From positions 1 to 14,309 of the forward strand of contig CAZUZD010000148.1 of the NCBI GenBank assembly GCA_964624465.1: DNA of 14,309 bases, read 5' to 3'. This document shows positions 12,910 to 14,309 of this stretch, in pieces. The position numbers and the translations under genes were made by a program. The notes below the pieces were generated by a model that was not told the DNA's origin, searched no databases, and saw only the letters and a list, made by a program, of their open reading frames with translations. This DNA is from CAZUZD01 sp964624465. Its GTDB lineage: Bacteria > Planctomycetota > Planctomycetia > Isosphaerales > Isosphaeraceae. The stretch's first letter is position 1, and every line of letters begins with the position of its first letter.

Positions 12910-13950
12910 TCAGGGCTGGCGCGGGGTGGCCTGGGCCGGCTGGGCGTCGGGGCCGGCGGTGGTGGCGCGATCGATCACGCGGTCGATCGAGTTGCTGCCG
13001 CGGGGGACGCGGAACATCTGGAGGCGGCTGGCGATGACCTCGCCGGCGCGGTTCAGCTCCTCCTGGGAGAGCTGCTCGTCCTGGTTGACGTCGAGCATGG
13101 CGAAGACGGTGTGGCCGGGCTCGACCAGGGCCTTGTCGAACTCGTCGCGGCTGAGGTTGCCGTTGCGGTCGGCGTCGGCGGTCTGGAAGGCGGCCTGCAG
13201 GCCGGCGCGGGCCAGGCCGTAGGCGGCGGCGTTCAGCTCGTTGGGGCTGAGCTGGTTGTCGCGGTTGGTGTCGATGGCCTGGAAGCCGCCCTGCACGATG
13301 GTCTCGACGCCCTGGCGGAGCTCGGACGCCTTGATCTGCTGATCATTGTCGGCGTCGAGCAGGTTGGCCACGGCGCGGGCGGGGTTCGAGGCGGCCTGGT
13401 CGCCGTCCTGCGCCTTCTCGGCCTTGGCCCGCTGCAGGGCGACCCGCAGCGCGGGGTACTGGCGGCCGATCCGCTCGCGGACCTGCTGGGCCTCCTCGCG
13501 GCTGAGGCTGCCGTCGCCGTTGGCGTCGGCGGCGAAGAACAGGCCGCCGACGGCCATGTTGGCGGCGTCGGTCACCTCGCGCTGGGAGAGCTGCCCGTCG
13601 TGGTCCTGGTCGGCCATCATGAAGGCCATGCGGAGCGAGTCCTGGACGTCCTGCAGGCTGTCGATCGGGCCCGGCAGGTCGATCTCCTGGTGCTGGCCGG
13701 CTCGCGCCGGGGCCGCCTGGCCGGCGATCGGCCGGGCCGCGGGCTGGCCGGGGCGGATGGCCGCGCCGGGCTGACCCGGGACGACCTGGCGGGGGGCCAC
13801 CTGACCCGGAGCGACCTGGCCCGGAGCGGGCTGGGCGGGAATGGTCGCGGGCGGCGGGGCCGTGCCGGGGGCCACCTGGGCGCCGGCGGTGCTGGCGGTC
13901 AGGGCCAGGCCCAGCACTGCGAACGACTGGAGCGTGCGGTGTCGCGTCAT
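12910..13950 (-). CDS. Secreted protein with six EF-hand calcium-binding loops
   Basis: A 346-residue exported protein. The signal peptide is about 1-24 (cleavage after TASTAGA), followed by a Pro/Gln/Ala-rich linker (25-88) containing four VAPGQ-like pentapeptides (41-60). Six EF-hand loops follow at 114-125, 142-153, 199-210, 227-238, 259-270 and 287-298, arranged as three pairs. Loops 1, 2 and 5 are canonical (for example DQDHDGQLSQRE). Loops 3, 4 and 6 have Q, N and E where glycine is usual at position 6, but keep the coordinating acids and the final Glu. The protein probably binds calcium outside the cytoplasm, in a structural or regulatory role; no enzyme domain is visible. The ATG at 13950 has GGGAG (13959-13963, minus strand) 8 bases upstream. 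A longer frame reaching 14046 lacks a signal peptide and is rejected. Confidence 0.9.
   Translation of the reverse strand: MTRHRTLQSFAVLGLALTASTAGAQVAPGTAPPPATIPAQPAPGQVAPGQVAPRQVVPGQPGAAIRPGQPAARPIAGQAAPARAGQHQEIDLPGPIDSLQDVQDSLRMAFMMADQDHDGQLSQREVTDAANMAVGGLFFAADANGDGSLSREEAQQVRERIGRQYPALRVALQRAKAEKAQDGDQAASNPARAVANLLDADNDQQIKASELRQGVETIVQGGFQAIDTNRDNQLSPNELNAAAYGLARAGLQAAFQTADADRNGNLSRDEFDKALVEPGHTVFAMLDVNQDEQLSQEELNRAGEVIASRLQMFRVPRGSNSIDRVIDRATTAGPDAQPAQATPRQP
13771..13830 (-). repeat. 15-bp coding minisatellite in the EF-hand gene linker
   Basis: Four tandem 15-bp units encode PAPGQ, VAPGQ, VAPRQ and VVPGQ (residues 41-60). The units are diverged but in register. They form part of the flexible linker between the signal peptide and the EF-hand region. 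Confidence 0.65.
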
Positions 13951-14309
13951 CCGTTGATCTCCCTCTCCTGGACCGGCGGCAGTGGCCGCGCGGTCCGGCT
14001 CGGCGGCGAGCGGCCTGCGGTCGCGCCACGCGACCCCGCTCGCCACCCGGTCATCGGGGCGGACCTTGCAACGTCAGTGCCGAGCCGGCGCGACCCGCGG
14101 TCCCCCGGCCAGATTGGGCCCCGGATCGGGCCGGATCGCCGCCGGGCGGCCCCGGCCCGCGCAGCGGTCGCGACGCCGCCGCGCAGGCCGCTACGCAGGC
14201 GGCACGGCTCGCTCGGGACGCTCGTCCGTGGTCGACGTCCCATGGACGTGCTGATGGTTGATCACTCGCTTGTTGAGGGGCCCGGAGCGTGCTATGCTCC
14301 GCCCGGACT
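13951..14309. other. Gene-free region upstream of the EF-hand gene
   Basis: About 360 bp up to the right edge. It holds the ribosome binding site of the EF-hand gene (13959-13963, minus strand) and, at the far right, a rightward promoter (14270-14298). I see no supportable gene and no clear minus-strand promoter for the EF-hand gene. Confidence 0.6.
14270..14298 (+). promoter_or_regulatory. Sigma70-like promoter reading out of the window
   Basis: TTGTTG (14270-14275), a 17-base spacer, then TATGCT (14293-14298) preceded by TGC as in an extended -10. It is the best promoter match in the window and lies in a locally AT-richer stretch. The gene it serves must start beyond 14309. Confidence 0.6.

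Noticed and set aside
13951..14243. Short open frames upstream of the EF-hand gene
   Set aside because: They are Arg/Gly/Pro-rich with no recognisable motif, and the real EF-hand start has both a ribosome binding site and a signal peptide.

Overview
The window is very GC-rich, gene-dense bacterial DNA. Several traits point to a planctomycete, most likely Isosphaeraceae-like: extreme GC, a secreted multi-EF-hand protein, large membrane glycosyltransferases, ACS-type MFS carriers and a UvrA with DEPTTGLH in both ATPase halves. This assignment is inferred from protein character alone, because the window holds no rRNA or other marker.

Layout, left to right. A G-tract-rich left edge is followed by a two-gene minus-strand molybdopterin synthase operon (moaD-moaE). 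Divergent from it is a full-length uvrA. Next comes about 575 bp without genes, made of two families of palindromic repeats, one of which looks like a REP/BIME pair. Then come a membrane-anchored alpha/beta hydrolase and an FAD/NAD(P)-dependent oxidoreductase, both plus strand. A minus-strand GT39-type membrane glycosyltransferase overlaps the oxidoreductase tail to tail and is divergent from a 664-residue MFS transporter. After that come a small lipoprotein, a YraN/UPF0102 protein and a Gfo/Idh/MocA oxidoreductase (plus strand). Convergent to these is a secreted six-EF-hand protein on the minus strand. A good sigma70-like promoter at the right edge reads out of the window.

How the genes relate. 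moaD and moaE clearly work together (molybdopterin synthase). The lipoprotein and YraN gene are close enough to be co-transcribed. The rest looks like a mosaic of single-gene units, not one pathway.

The most unusual item is the MFS transporter (8851-10845). Between its two six-helix halves lies an inserted module of about 210 residues: an extra hydrophobic helix, two tandem lipoyl/biotinyl-type (barrel-sandwich) domains lacking the modifiable lysine, and a second extra helix. The predicted topology puts the domains in the periplasm, like a membrane-fusion-protein head built into the carrier. Other points of interest are a MoaD that ends GGQT instead of GG and the REP-like repeat cluster. No CRISPR array, tRNA, rRNA, transposase or phage gene was seen.
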